A stretch of DNA of 64,000 nt from an uncultured Clostridiaceae bacterium (GTDB lineage Bacteria; Bacillota; Clostridia; TANB77; CAG-508), in contig CANPTO010000002.1 in the NCBI GenBank assembly GCA_947577025.1, positions 1 through 64,000 of the forward strand. Direction: 5' to 3'. The notes below the pieces were generated by a model. It did no database searches. It had not been told where the DNA came from and worked only from the letters and a program-made list of their open reading frames with translations. Made by a program: the position numbers and the translations under genes. Each line of letters begins with the position of its first letter. Within the stretch, counting starts at the first letter, position 1. Positions 1 to 7,710 of this stretch are shown here, in pieces.

Positions 1-94
1 GTTAGCATATATAGCTAATTAGGATATTTTTTATTATCTAGTCTGAACAGTAACCGTATTTGTAAAATTTTGGCGAAAAAGTGAATTTTTTACC

Positions 95-123
95 TTGACA
101 TCTACAGTTATTAATAATAAAAT
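95..123 (+). promoter_or_regulatory. Sigma-A-type promoter
   Basis: TTGACA at 95-100 and TAAAAT at 118-123 are separated by 17 bp. Transcription would start near 130, just ahead of the AGGAGG ribosome site for the gene at 145. Confidence 0.7.
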
Positions 124-144
124 TATAATAACTAGGAGGATAAA

Positions 145-1191
145 ATGGATTTATTAGATAATATAAACAGTATACCTCAAAAAAGTACAAAAGAAACAGT
201 AAATTATGAAATAAAAGGAAAAAGAGGAATAAGTAGGCTATTATTTGACTTTGAAAAAAGTTGCACTTTTAGGCATGGAGATAAAATAACAAACTTGATA
301 AAAGCAAGACTTTTAGACAATTACAAAAAAGGAAGTTCTAATTCACCAGATAGTGCAAAATACATATGTATTGAGATTCCAGAATCTATCTGTATAGAAC
401 AATTAATAAATAGTTCTGTATTTGATATATTAGAAAAATTTGGAAAACTTAAAAATTTGTCAGATAGTAAATATAACCATTTGGGGATTATATATATAAA
501 TAAAGATGGAAAATATGAACTATATAATCCAACTAATGAAGTTTTACAATATGTAGAAAAGAATTTAGATAGAGAAATCATACAAAGTGAAAAATTATTT
601 TCAAAAAGAATAAGAAATCAAGAATTTAAAGCAAGAATTTCTAATCCTGTAAATGAATATATAAGCGAAAAACAACAAATAATAAATGAAAAAAAGAAAA
701 ATGTGTTTTTAGAAGAACAATATAGATATAAAATTGGAAACGAAATATATACAGATTATATAGGAACAGATATAACAGATGGAAAAATATTGAGAATAAA
801 TAGATTAAATGAGATAAATTGTGTGCAAGAAGAAAAGTTATATTCTGCTTTCATTGAAAAGAAAGATGAACAAGCACAAGAGCAAGAAGAAAATATAATG
901 ATTGCCAAAATTCCAAGAGGTTTTCCTACATTATTTACATTACCAAAAACAATAGAAGAATATTTAACAGATAATGATATAAATCAAATAACAAAAATTT
1001 TACAATTAATTACAGATTTACCAAAAGAAAGACTAAATATAAATGATATGATATATATTGGAGGAATAGATAGACAAGGAAATATACACAGAAGTTTAGA
1101 AAACTGCTTAGAAGAAACAAAACAAATAATAAGCATGCAACAATTTAAATATAAAATGATGAAAAGGGAAAATGAAATTTCAATAATATAG
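145..1191 (+). CDS. Hypothetical protein, 348 aa
   Basis: I do not recognise this protein. It is soluble-looking, with no signal peptide or membrane segment. It is rich in Lys, Glu, Ile and Asn, and a charged, probably helical stretch falls around residues 165-195. The ATG follows an ideal AGGAGG and a consensus promoter, so it is a real, probably monocistronic gene. The downstream neighbour is a spore protein gene, but nothing in the sequence ties this protein to sporulation. No catalytic motif could be picked out by eye. Confidence 0.8.
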   Translation: MDLLDNINSIPQKSTKETVNYEIKGKRGISRLLFDFEKSCTFRHGDKITNLIKARLLDNYKKGSSNSPDSAKYICIEIPESICIEQLINSSVFDILEKFGKLKNLSDSKYNHLGIIYINKDGKYELYNPTNEVLQYVEKNLDREIIQSEKLFSKRIRNQEFKARISNPVNEYISEKQQIINEKKKNVFLEEQYRYKIGNEIYTDYIGTDITDGKILRINRLNEINCVQEEKLYSAFIEKKDEQAQEQEENIMIAKIPRGFPTLFTLPKTIEEYLTDNDINQITKILQLITDLPKERLNINDMIYIGGIDRQGNIHRSLENCLEETKQIISMQQFKYKMMKRENEISII

Positions 1192-1318
1192 GCTAATGAG
1201 TAGAATAAAGAAGTTTAAAATATCTCCTAAATTTAGCTTTTTTAGAATATTTATAAAAGTATAATAAAAAGAATAATGTAAATAATATTAATAGAAAAAC
1301 AGTAAAAAACAAGAATAA

Positions 1319-1369
1319 TATATTCTTAGGAAACTCACCACTAACGTGGATGACTTTCCTAAGAATATA
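1319..1369. other. 15-bp hairpin in intergenic region
   Basis: Arms 1319-1333 and 1355-1369 are perfectly complementary, and the 21-nt loop can form a small inner CCAC/GTGG stem. There is no proper T-tract on the + side. It could be a transcript end, an RNA stability element or a small RNA. The rest of 1192-1491 is AT-rich with no convincing gene. Confidence 0.5.
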
Positions 1370-1491
1370 AAAAAGTGCTTACAAGTAATTTTAAAATTTA
1401 TATAAATCATATAATGATTAATATATAAATTAAAATTATAAAAGCAAATATAATAAAATAAATGTTTTTCTAAAGTTAGGAGGTAACTAAA

Positions 1492-1665
1492 ATGTCTAGA
1501 AATAGAAACTCAGTTATGTCTGAAAACCTAAAAGAAGAAATAGCAAAAGAATTAGGAGTATATGAGCAAGTAAAACAAGATGGAGGATGGGGAAACGTAT
1601 CTTCTAAAACTTGCGGAAATATAATATCTAAAGCAATAGAAATAGCAAATAGAAGTGTTGAATAG
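1492..1665 (+). CDS. Alpha/beta-type small acid-soluble spore protein
   Basis: A 57-aa protein. The core LKEEIAKELGVYEQVK, then a WGN-VSSKTCGNIISKAIEIA segment, follows the two-helix pattern of alpha/beta SASPs: a conserved ELG in the first helix and a Gly-rich turn before the second. These proteins coat spore DNA, protect it from UV and hydrolysis, and are degraded at germination. The ATG has a strong AGGAGGT site 8 nt upstream. The gene is monocistronic and ends in a tight terminator. The presence of this gene is the main evidence that the host makes spores. The sequence diverges from the commonest SASP consensus, so the family call is good but not certain. Confidence 0.75.
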   Translation: MSRNRNSVMSENLKEEIAKELGVYEQVKQDGGWGNVSSKTCGNIISKAIEIANRSVE

Positions 1666-1677
1666 TAAATTATAAGT

Positions 1678-1707
1678 AAATGAGCGATTATTATAATCGC
1701 TCATTTT
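1678..1707 (+). terminator. Rho-independent terminator after spore protein gene
   Basis: A perfect 13-bp stem (1678-1690 with 1694-1706), a 3-nt loop and T residues at the end. Confidence 0.8.
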
Positions 1708-1790
1708 ACTTGCAAAAATATATTTAAAAGCATATAATTTATAATAATCAAAATATGAATATATTTTGACCGTCATAAATAAAATATAGA

Positions 1791-1842
1791 AAGGAGTGTA
1801 TAATTTATTTAAGCTACTAAATAAATTATACAAAAAAATATG
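1791..1842 (+). promoter_or_regulatory. Split ribosome site: SD, 14-bp hairpin, then murF ATG
   Basis: AAGGAG (1791-1796) lies about 43 nt upstream of the murF ATG at 1840. Between them is a perfect 14-bp hairpin (1798-1811 with 1818-1831, 6-nt loop). With the hairpin folded, SD and ATG are separated by about 9 unpaired nucleotides, a normal spacing. No other ribosome site precedes the ATG. Confidence 0.65.
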
Positions 1843-3249
1843 AATAAAAATCATATATTAACGATAAAAGATATTTTGAAAGTAACAAAAGGTACATTAA
1901 TTATAGGAAACGAAAATGACGAATGTGAAGAATTTACAAAAGATACAAGAGAAATAAAAGGTAATGAAACATATATAGGACTAATAGGAGAAAAAATAAA
2001 TGGAGGGATTTACTTTGAAGAAGCCTTTAAAAAAGGTGCTAACACAGTAATAATCGAACATATAGAAATTACAGAAGATCAAAAACAAAAATACAAAGGA
2101 AAAAATATAATAATTGTAGATGACACATTAAAAGCGCTTCAACAAATAGCAATATTAAAAAGAAAATTATATAACGATAAATTAAAAGTAGTTGCAATAA
2201 CTGGAAGCGTAGGAAAAACAAGCACAAAGGATATGATAGCGAGTGTACTAAGTGAAAAATATAAAACTTTAAAAACAGAAGGAAATTATAATAATCATAT
2301 AGGTGTTCCCTTTACAATATTAAAAATTAAAGAGGAACATGAAGTGGCAGTAATAGAAATGGGAATGAATCATTTAGGAGAAATAAGCATTCTTACCAAT
2401 ATAGCAAAGCCAAATCTTTGTGTAATTACAAATGTAGGAACCTCACATATAGGTAATTTAGGCTCTAGAGAAAATATATTAAAAGCAAAGTTAGAGATAC
2501 TAGAAGGAAATGAAGAAAAAGAAATAGTTATAAATAATGATAATGATTTATTACATAAATTTTATAATGAAAAGAATAATGAAATTAATATAACAACTTA
2601 TGGAATAGAGGAACAAAATAAAATATATGCTTGCAATATAATTCAAAAAGAAGAAAGCAGTGAATTTATATGCCACATAGAAAATGAAGAATTTGAAGTA
2701 GAGGTTCCAGTTGCGGGGTTACACTTTGTAGAAAATAGCTTAGCAGCTGCAACAGTAGGAAAAAAATTAGGACTTACAAATGAAGAAATAAAAAGAGGAA
2801 TATCATCATTTAAGTTAACAAAAAAAAGAATGGATATAGAAGTTTTAAAAAATGGAGTAAAAATAATAAATGATAGCTATAATGCAAGTTTTGAATCAAT
2901 GAGGGGTTCACTACAAAACCTTGCACAATATAAAAATAGAAAAATAGCAGTATTGGGAGATATGTTTGAACTAGGAGAATATGCAAAAGAATTACATGAA
3001 AAAGTAGGAGTAGAAGTATATAAAAACAATATAGATATATTAATATGTACAGGGCAAAATGCAAAGTATATAGCTAATAAAGCAAAAGAGGAAGGAATGC
3101 CAGAAGAAAATATTTATTATTTTGAAGGAAAAGAAAATATTATACAAAAATTGAAACAAATAATGAAAAAAGACGATGTAATTTTATTTAAAGCTTCAAA
3201 TGGGATGAAATTTTTTGAAATAGTCGAAAAAATAAAAGAAGAACAGTAG
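1840..3249 (+). CDS. murF: UDP-MurNAc-tripeptide--D-alanyl-D-alanine ligase
   Basis: MurF adds D-Ala-D-Ala to the UDP-MurNAc-tripeptide in the cytoplasm, the last soluble step of peptidoglycan precursor synthesis. The 469-aa length is typical. The P-loop AITGSVGKTSTKD is near residues 119-131, followed by EGNYNNHIGVP and the central Mur-ligase segments EMGMNHLGEI and NVGTSHIGNLGS. NDSYNASFESM and the GDMFELGEYAKELH region belong to the C-terminal half. Ddl, which makes its dipeptide substrate, is 117 bp downstream on the same strand. Translation appears to use an SD separated from the ATG by a hairpin. Confidence 0.95.
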   Translation: MNKNHILTIKDILKVTKGTLIIGNENDECEEFTKDTREIKGNETYIGLIGEKINGGIYFEEAFKKGANTVIIEHIEITEDQKQKYKGKNIIIVDDTLKALQQIAILKRKLYNDKLKVVAITGSVGKTSTKDMIASVLSEKYKTLKTEGNYNNHIGVPFTILKIKEEHEVAVIEMGMNHLGEISILTNIAKPNLCVITNVGTSHIGNLGSRENILKAKLEILEGNEEKEIVINNDNDLLHKFYNEKNNEINITTYGIEEQNKIYACNIIQKEESSEFICHIENEEFEVEVPVAGLHFVENSLAAATVGKKLGLTNEEIKRGISSFKLTKKRMDIEVLKNGVKIINDSYNASFESMRGSLQNLAQYKNRKIAVLGDMFELGEYAKELHEKVGVEVYKNNIDILICTGQNAKYIANKAKEEGMPEENIYYFEGKENIIQKLKQIMKKDDVILFKASNGMKFFEIVEKIKEEQ

Positions 3250-3270
3250 AGGTTGAAAAAATAAAGTTCC

Positions 3271-3351
3271 TAAAAGTGACGTTATACCCAAAAGTGTCAG
3301 ATACCCCAAAAGTGACATTATACCCCAAAAGGAAACGTCCCAAATGGGAAA
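3271..3351 (+). repeat. 18-bp tandem repeat / REP-like element between murF and ddl
   Basis: Units beginning AAAAGTG start at 3272, 3290 and 3308, and a variant starts at 3327, giving a period of 18-19 bp. The distal part matches, in reverse orientation, the segment at about 9219-9272. The element ends just before the ddl ribosome site. Confidence 0.7.
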
Positions 3352-3366
3352 GAGAAAGGAGAAACG

Positions 3367-4410
3367 ATGAGTAAAATTAAATTAGCAGTGGTTTTTGGAG
3401 GTATGTCCACAGAACATGATGTTTCAATAGTATCAGGAACATCAGTTATAAAAAACTTGGATAAAACAAAATACGATATATACCCAATATATATAGGAAA
3501 AACAGGTTATTGGTACATATACACACCAACTAATAGAGTATATAAAGTAGGGGATAGTATTGACAATATATCATCTCTAAGTAACCCAATACAATACTTA
3601 AGTCAAATGGACTGCATATTTCCAGTATTGCATGGATTATATGGAGAAGATGGAAGCATACAAGGGCTATTTGAGTTAACAAAGGTTCCATATGTAGGAT
3701 GTAAGGTTTTAGCTTCAAGTATTTCAATGGATAAAGTATATACTAAAATAATATTTGAAAAAGCAGGGATTGACCAAGCTAAGTACATATATATTAGAGA
3801 AAATAATGGAAAATATATTTATGTAGATGAAAAATTTGATGAGATTATATGTACATTAGAACAGGTAATTGGAATAATAGAAGAAAAACTAAAATACCCA
3901 ATGTTTATAAAACCTTCAAACTCTGGTTCTTCAGTAGGAATAAGCAAAGCAAAGAATAAAGAAGAATTAAAAGAAGCGGTTACATATGCGACTCAATTTG
4001 ATAAAAAAATATTAATAGAAGAAGCTATAAAAGGAAGAGAGCTTGAGTGTGCAGTTTTAGGAAATGAAGAAGTTCAAGCTTCATGTATAGGAGAAGTACT
4101 TTCAGCAGAAGAATTTTATAGTTTTGATTCAAAATATAATAATAATGAATCAAAAACACAAATACCAGCAGATTTACCTACAGAAATATCAGAAGAAATA
4201 AGAAGAAAAGCAATAAAAGCATTTAAAGCAGTTAATGGAATGGGACTTTCAAGAGTAGATTTTTTTGTAGAACAAGGAACAAATAGAATTATAATAAATG
4301 AAATAAATACGCTTCCAGGTTTTACTGATATAAGTATGTACCCTAAATTATTTGAAACTAGTGGCATTAATTATAGCCAATTATTAGATAATTTAATAGA
4401 ATTAGCATAA
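3367..4410 (+). CDS. ddl: D-alanine--D-alanine ligase
   Basis: An ATP-grasp enzyme that joins two D-Ala to make the dipeptide used by MurF, encoded just upstream. The 347-aa length is normal. The N-terminal VFGGMSTEHDVSIVSG is the hallmark start of Ddl. HGLYGEDGSIQG lies near residues 89-100. The ATP/Mg region KPSNSGSSVGISKA is around 180, and the metal site NEINTLPGFTDISMYP is near the C-terminus. The ATG follows AAAGGAG at 3355-3361. It is probably transcribed with murF. The serine-binding segments look like D-Ala-D-Ala rather than D-Ala-D-Lac enzymes, but I did not resolve this residue by residue. Confidence 0.95.
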   Translation: MSKIKLAVVFGGMSTEHDVSIVSGTSVIKNLDKTKYDIYPIYIGKTGYWYIYTPTNRVYKVGDSIDNISSLSNPIQYLSQMDCIFPVLHGLYGEDGSIQGLFELTKVPYVGCKVLASSISMDKVYTKIIFEKAGIDQAKYIYIRENNGKYIYVDEKFDEIICTLEQVIGIIEEKLKYPMFIKPSNSGSSVGISKAKNKEELKEAVTYATQFDKKILIEEAIKGRELECAVLGNEEVQASCIGEVLSAEEFYSFDSKYNNNESKTQIPADLPTEISEEIRRKAIKAFKAVNGMGLSRVDFFVEQGTNRIIINEINTLPGFTDISMYPKLFETSGINYSQLLDNLIELA

Positions 4411-4442
4411 TATAAAGTAAGAATACTAAATTATATTTATAT

Positions 4443-4479
4443 AGCTTCATTGTTAAAAATTAATAAAAACAATGAAGCT
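4443..4479. terminator. Terminator hairpin after ddl
   Basis: A 12-bp perfect stem (4443-4454 with 4468-4479) lies between the convergent ddl and the small minus-strand gene at 4488. It could serve both. Confidence 0.6.
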
Positions 4480-4487
4480 TATTATAA

Positions 4488-4670
4488 TTACGTACTACAG
4501 TTAGGAGAATTACTATTACTAATAGAAAGTGCAGCTAAGCTATCTCCAATAATATTAAAAAAGCCAGAAAGTACAGCTAATTCGTCAGATGTTAAACTTT
4601 GAGATAATGAAATTGCAATAATGTTAGCAAGTGAGACTAATTCACAACCATTTAATTCGTTTAAATTCAT
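4488..4670 (-). CDS. Small DUF6774-like protein, 60 aa
   Basis: A short protein whose pattern (Asn/Cys-Leu-Val start, a hydrophobic helix, SDELAVLSGFFNIIGDSLAAL, then a Ser/Asn/Cys tail) resembles small clostridial proteins annotated as DUF6774. Function is unknown. The ATG at 4670 was preferred over an upstream GTG because AAGGTG lies 6 nt before it. The protein is likely one helical hairpin. Confidence 0.6.
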   Translation of the reverse strand: MNLNELNGCELVSLANIIAISLSQSLTSDELAVLSGFFNIIGDSLAALSISNSNSPNCST

Positions 4671-4715
4671 ATAAATCACCTTATATAAAATATGAAAAAA
4701 ATAAATAAATGAAAG

Positions 4716-4937
4716 TTATCCAATTTTTTTGTAGGGTGTTTTTTTATCTGTTCTATATAATATATAATCTGTACTGGTATTATAAAAATCAGCTAATTTG
4801 CATAATAATTCTAAAGGAATACTTCTTTTTCCAATTTCGTAATATGAATATGCAACCTGTGAAATATTTAATATCTTACTAATATCAATTTGTCTTAAGT
4901 CATTATCTTCTCGTAAATCTTTTATATTAATTTTCGT
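4716..4937 (-). pseudogene. XRE-type HTH regulator without a normal start codon
   Basis: The reading frame encodes about 73 residues that match a small XRE/Cro-type helix-turn-helix protein: IKDLREDNDLRQIDISKIL, SQVAYSYYEIGKRSIP, LELLCKLADFYNTSTDYIL. No in-frame ATG, GTG or TTG lies at the expected position. The codon where Met would be expected reads ACG (4935-4937). The body of the gene has no stop or frameshift. It is either a recently silenced regulator or one started from a non-standard codon. Confidence 0.6.
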
Positions 4938-5002
4938 AGTGAACCTATATTTAAGGTATATATATAATTAATATAATAGAAAATAGCAGAAATTTTATGA
5001 AG

Positions 5003-5611
5003 TTAAATAATATATTTAATAAATCCAATTATACCAAAAATAATAAATAGAACTCCAGATAATTTGGAAATGGCGCTTTCGGGTATTTTTGATGATAGAA
5101 ACTTTCCAAATACAATAGCAAGCATATCTGAAATAACCATACCTAAAATAGCTCCAATTATTAGAAATAGTTTTTGATTAGGATAACTTATTCCTAAACC
5201 GATAGAGGCTAAAAACGTTTTGTCTCCTAATTCCCCGACAGCAATAGATATAGCAATAATTAATATATAACCAATACCAAAATTAGATAGCTTTATTAAA
5301 AAGTTATCTTTTTTGCTATTTTGGTTTTCTTCTTTTTGTGGTAAAAAAGATAAAATACCAAAAATTATAAAAGAAAAATATGTTACAAATTGTAATATAT
5401 TATGTATAAACACATTTTCTAAAAGACCAATCGAACTACCAAATAAAATAGCAATTCCATGGCTGAAAAATGAACCTAATGCTACGCCTATTAGAATTGT
5501 AGAAGCTTTTAACTTTGATGAAAAAGATAAAACTAAAAGTTGTGTTTTATCACCAAGTTCAGATATAAATACTAATAGAAATGCAATAAATATAGGGTAT
5601 AAAAAACTCAT
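5003..5611 (-). CDS. Gdt1/TMEM165 (UPF0016) family divalent cation exporter
   Basis: A 202-aa membrane protein with six predicted helices in two related halves. Each half carries the family signature, ISELGDKTQLL near residue 15 and VGELGDKTFLA near residue 135. This family exports Mn2+ or exchanges Ca2+/Mn2+ for protons. The start at 5611 was chosen because AAAGGAG lies upstream, and it places the first signature at the usual distance from the N-terminus. No manganese (yybP-ykoY) riboswitch was recognised in the leader, which instead contains a 29-bp palindrome. Confidence 0.88.
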   Translation of the reverse strand: MSFLYPIFIAFLLVFISELGDKTQLLVLSFSSKLKASTILIGVALGSFFSHGIAILFGSSIGLLENVFIHNILQFVTYFSFIIFGILSFLPQKEENQNSKKDNFLIKLSNFGIGYILIIAISIAVGELGDKTFLASIGLGISYPNQKLFLIIGAILGMVISDMLAIVFGKFLSSKIPESAISKLSGVLFIIFGIIGFIKYII

Positions 5612-5663
5612 ATAACATTCTCCTTTGGTTAAATATATTATAAAAAACAATATTTTAGAACAC

Positions 5664-5725
5664 GCACGTTAGGGACGGTCTTTTCCGTTCCGATTTCGGA
5701 ACGAAAAAGACCGTCCCTAACGTGC
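5664..5725. repeat. REP-like 29-bp palindrome
   Basis: Arms 5664-5692 and 5697-5725 match at 28 of 29 positions around a 4-nt loop. The GC-rich core (AGGGACGGTC and its complement) contrasts sharply with the surrounding AT-rich DNA, typical of dispersed REP/MITE-like palindromes. It lies between divergent genes. Confidence 0.75.
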
Positions 5726-5853
5726 ATCCAATTTGTGAATTCTATGTGAACACTATTGCTAACAAATAAATTAAATGATATGATATGGAAGAAAATTAAT
5801 GGGTAATCCTTACGGAAATACGTATTTTAATTTATAAACAAGGAGGAATTATT

Positions 5854-6993
5854 TTGATAGAAGTAAAAAATGTTACTAAAAAGTATGGAAACTTTACAGC
5901 AGTAGATGATATTAGCTTTGATGTAAAAGATGGAGAAATTGTAGGGCTTTTAGGACCAAATGGAGCAGGAAAGAGTACTACTATGAACATGATAACAGGC
6001 TTTATTGAATCTACACAAGGTAATATTATAGTAAATGGCTATGATATTTCTAAAAAGCCAGGAAGGGCAAAAAAACAAATTGGTTATATGCCAGAGGGAG
6101 TGCCTTCTTATCAAGAGCTTACGGCAAAAGAGTTTGTTAAGTATATGGCAGAATTAAAATTAGTTAATAGGAAAGTATTAAAAGATGAAGTTCAAAATGT
6201 CATAAAACAAACAGGTTTAGAAGATGTACAAAATAAATTAATTAAAAATTTATCAAGAGGATATAAACAAAGAGTAAGTATGGCAGGTGCTTTAGTAGGA
6301 AACCCCGATGTTTTAATATTAGATGAACCAACCGTAGGTTTAGACCCAAAACAAATATTAGAAATAAGAAACCTTATAAAAGAATTAGGTAAAAGACATA
6401 CTGTAATATTAAGTTCACACATTTTGTCTGAAGTAAGCCAAATATGTGAAAGAGTAATTATAATAAATAAAGGCAAAATTGTAGCAATAGATACACCAGA
6501 AAACTTAGAAACAAAAACACAAAATAAAAACATAATATATGTTACAGTAGAAGATAAAAATGAAAAGATGCTAGGAATAAAAGAAAAAGTAAAAGATATA
6601 GAAACATTAGAATATATAAAAGACAATGAAGATGGAACAAAACAATATAAAATAGTATCAAATGCAGAAGTTGACTTAAGAAAAAAATTATTTGATATTT
6701 TACCAAAAGAAGATATTACAATATTTGAACTAAAAAAAGCAGAAGTAAGTTTAGAAGATGCATTTATGAAATTAATAGATGATACACAAGAAAATAAAGA
6801 TAAAAAAGAATGCAATATAGATAAGAAAAATAAACAGGATAACGAAAAAGATAAAAAAGAAAAATTACCTAAAGATAGTGCAGAAAATAATGAAAAAAAG
6901 CAAAAAGAAGGAAAGAATGAAAATTTGAAAAAAGACAGCAATGAGCAAAATTCAAAAGATATTAAAGAGGAAAAAGAAGGGGGAGAAAAATAG
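5854..6993 (+). CDS. ABC transporter ATP-binding protein with charged tail
   Basis: The ATPase of an ABC-2 exporter. Walker A GPNGAGKSTT is near residues 36-45, the signature LSRGYKQRVSMA near 132, and Walker B LILDEPTVGLD near 152, followed by a SSHILSEV switch region. The TTG start at 5854 follows GGAGGAATTATT. From about residue 305 to 379 the protein becomes a low-complexity Lys/Glu/Asn tail, well past the end of the usual 300-aa fold. The permease gene begins 2 nt after the stop, so the ATPase, permease and GldG-like protein form one operon. The substrate is unknown. Confidence 0.9.
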   Translation: MIEVKNVTKKYGNFTAVDDISFDVKDGEIVGLLGPNGAGKSTTMNMITGFIESTQGNIIVNGYDISKKPGRAKKQIGYMPEGVPSYQELTAKEFVKYMAELKLVNRKVLKDEVQNVIKQTGLEDVQNKLIKNLSRGYKQRVSMAGALVGNPDVLILDEPTVGLDPKQILEIRNLIKELGKRHTVILSSHILSEVSQICERVIIINKGKIVAIDTPENLETKTQNKNIIYVTVEDKNEKMLGIKEKVKDIETLEYIKDNEDGTKQYKIVSNAEVDLRKKLFDILPKEDITIFELKKAEVSLEDAFMKLIDDTQENKDKKECNIDKKNKQDNEKDKKEKLPKDSAENNEKKQKEGKNENLKKDSNEQNSKDIKEEKEGGEK

Positions 6994-6994
6994 A

Positions 6995-7696
6995 ATGTGG
7001 GCAATTATAAAAAAAGAAGTTAAAACATATTTTTTATCTCCAATAGGTTATGTATTTATTGGAATATTTTTATTAGCATTTAGTATATCTTTTAATTTAG
7101 AATTAAGATATTCAAGTGGAATTATAGATTTTCAAAAAATATTTGTATATATTTTCACATATTTACCAACAATTTTAGTATTTGCATTTTTAATACCAAT
7201 GCTTACAATGAGATCTTTTTCAGAGGAAAGGAAAAATGGAACGGAGCAACTATTATTAACTTCACCAATTAGTATAACAAAAATAGTTATAGCCAAATTT
7301 ATATCAGCGTTAATTATAGTATTAATAGCATTATTATTTACAGGGATATTTATAGGTATAACATGCTTTTTTGGAACACCAGATATTCCAGCAGCACTAG
7401 TTACTTTATTAGGTTTTATTTTATTATGTATGGCATATGTAGCTTTTGGAATATTTGCATCAAGTTTAACGGAAAATCAAATAATAGCTGCTATGATTTC
7501 AATAGTAACATTTGTAATAACATGGGTATTACCTGAATTTATATCTTCAGGTTCAAACTTTTCATTAATAAATATGTTTTATAAATTTACAACAGGACAA
7601 ATTGACATAGCATATACAATAACATATTTAGCATTTACAGTACTTTGCTTAATTTTAACAATAACTGTAATGCAAAGAAGAAAAAGTGCAAGATAG
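6995..7696 (+). CDS. ABC-2 type permease (GldF-like)
   Basis: A 233-aa protein with six hydrophobic segments, beginning MWAIIKKEVKTYFLSPIGYV. The pattern of a Lys-rich start, a YFLSPIGYVF helix and the motif RSFSEERKNGTEQLLLTSPI is typical of GldF-type permeases. The start at 6995 follows GGGGGAG in the end of the ATPase gene. It should form the membrane channel for the ATPase upstream and work with the GldG-like protein downstream. In Clostridia such sets occur outside gliding bacteria, so a motility role is not implied. Confidence 0.85.
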   Translation: MWAIIKKEVKTYFLSPIGYVFIGIFLLAFSISFNLELRYSSGIIDFQKIFVYIFTYLPTILVFAFLIPMLTMRSFSEERKNGTEQLLLTSPISITKIVIAKFISALIIVLIALLFTGIFIGITCFFGTPDIPAALVTLLGFILLCMAYVAFGIFASSLTENQIIAAMISIVTFVITWVLPEFISSGSNFSLINMFYKFTTGQIDIAYTITYLAFTVLCLILTITVMQRRKSAR

Positions 7697-7710
7697 GAGG
7701 ACAGTAGCAA

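Noticed and set aside
1199..1360. Minus-strand frame of about 50 residues with a hydrophobic core (NILFLFFTVFLLILF) across the hairpin
   Set aside because: There is no usable start codon or ribosome site, and AT-rich DNA often reads as hydrophobic residues.
5612..5850. Possible Mn2+ (yybP-ykoY) riboswitch ahead of the Gdt1-type exporter
   Set aside because: No conserved riboswitch cores were found; the region is dominated by the REP-like palindrome.
6192..7004. Long minus-strand frame opposite the ABC ATPase
   Set aside because: Ser/Phe-rich shadow of the Lys/Glu-rich gene on the other strand; no start signals.
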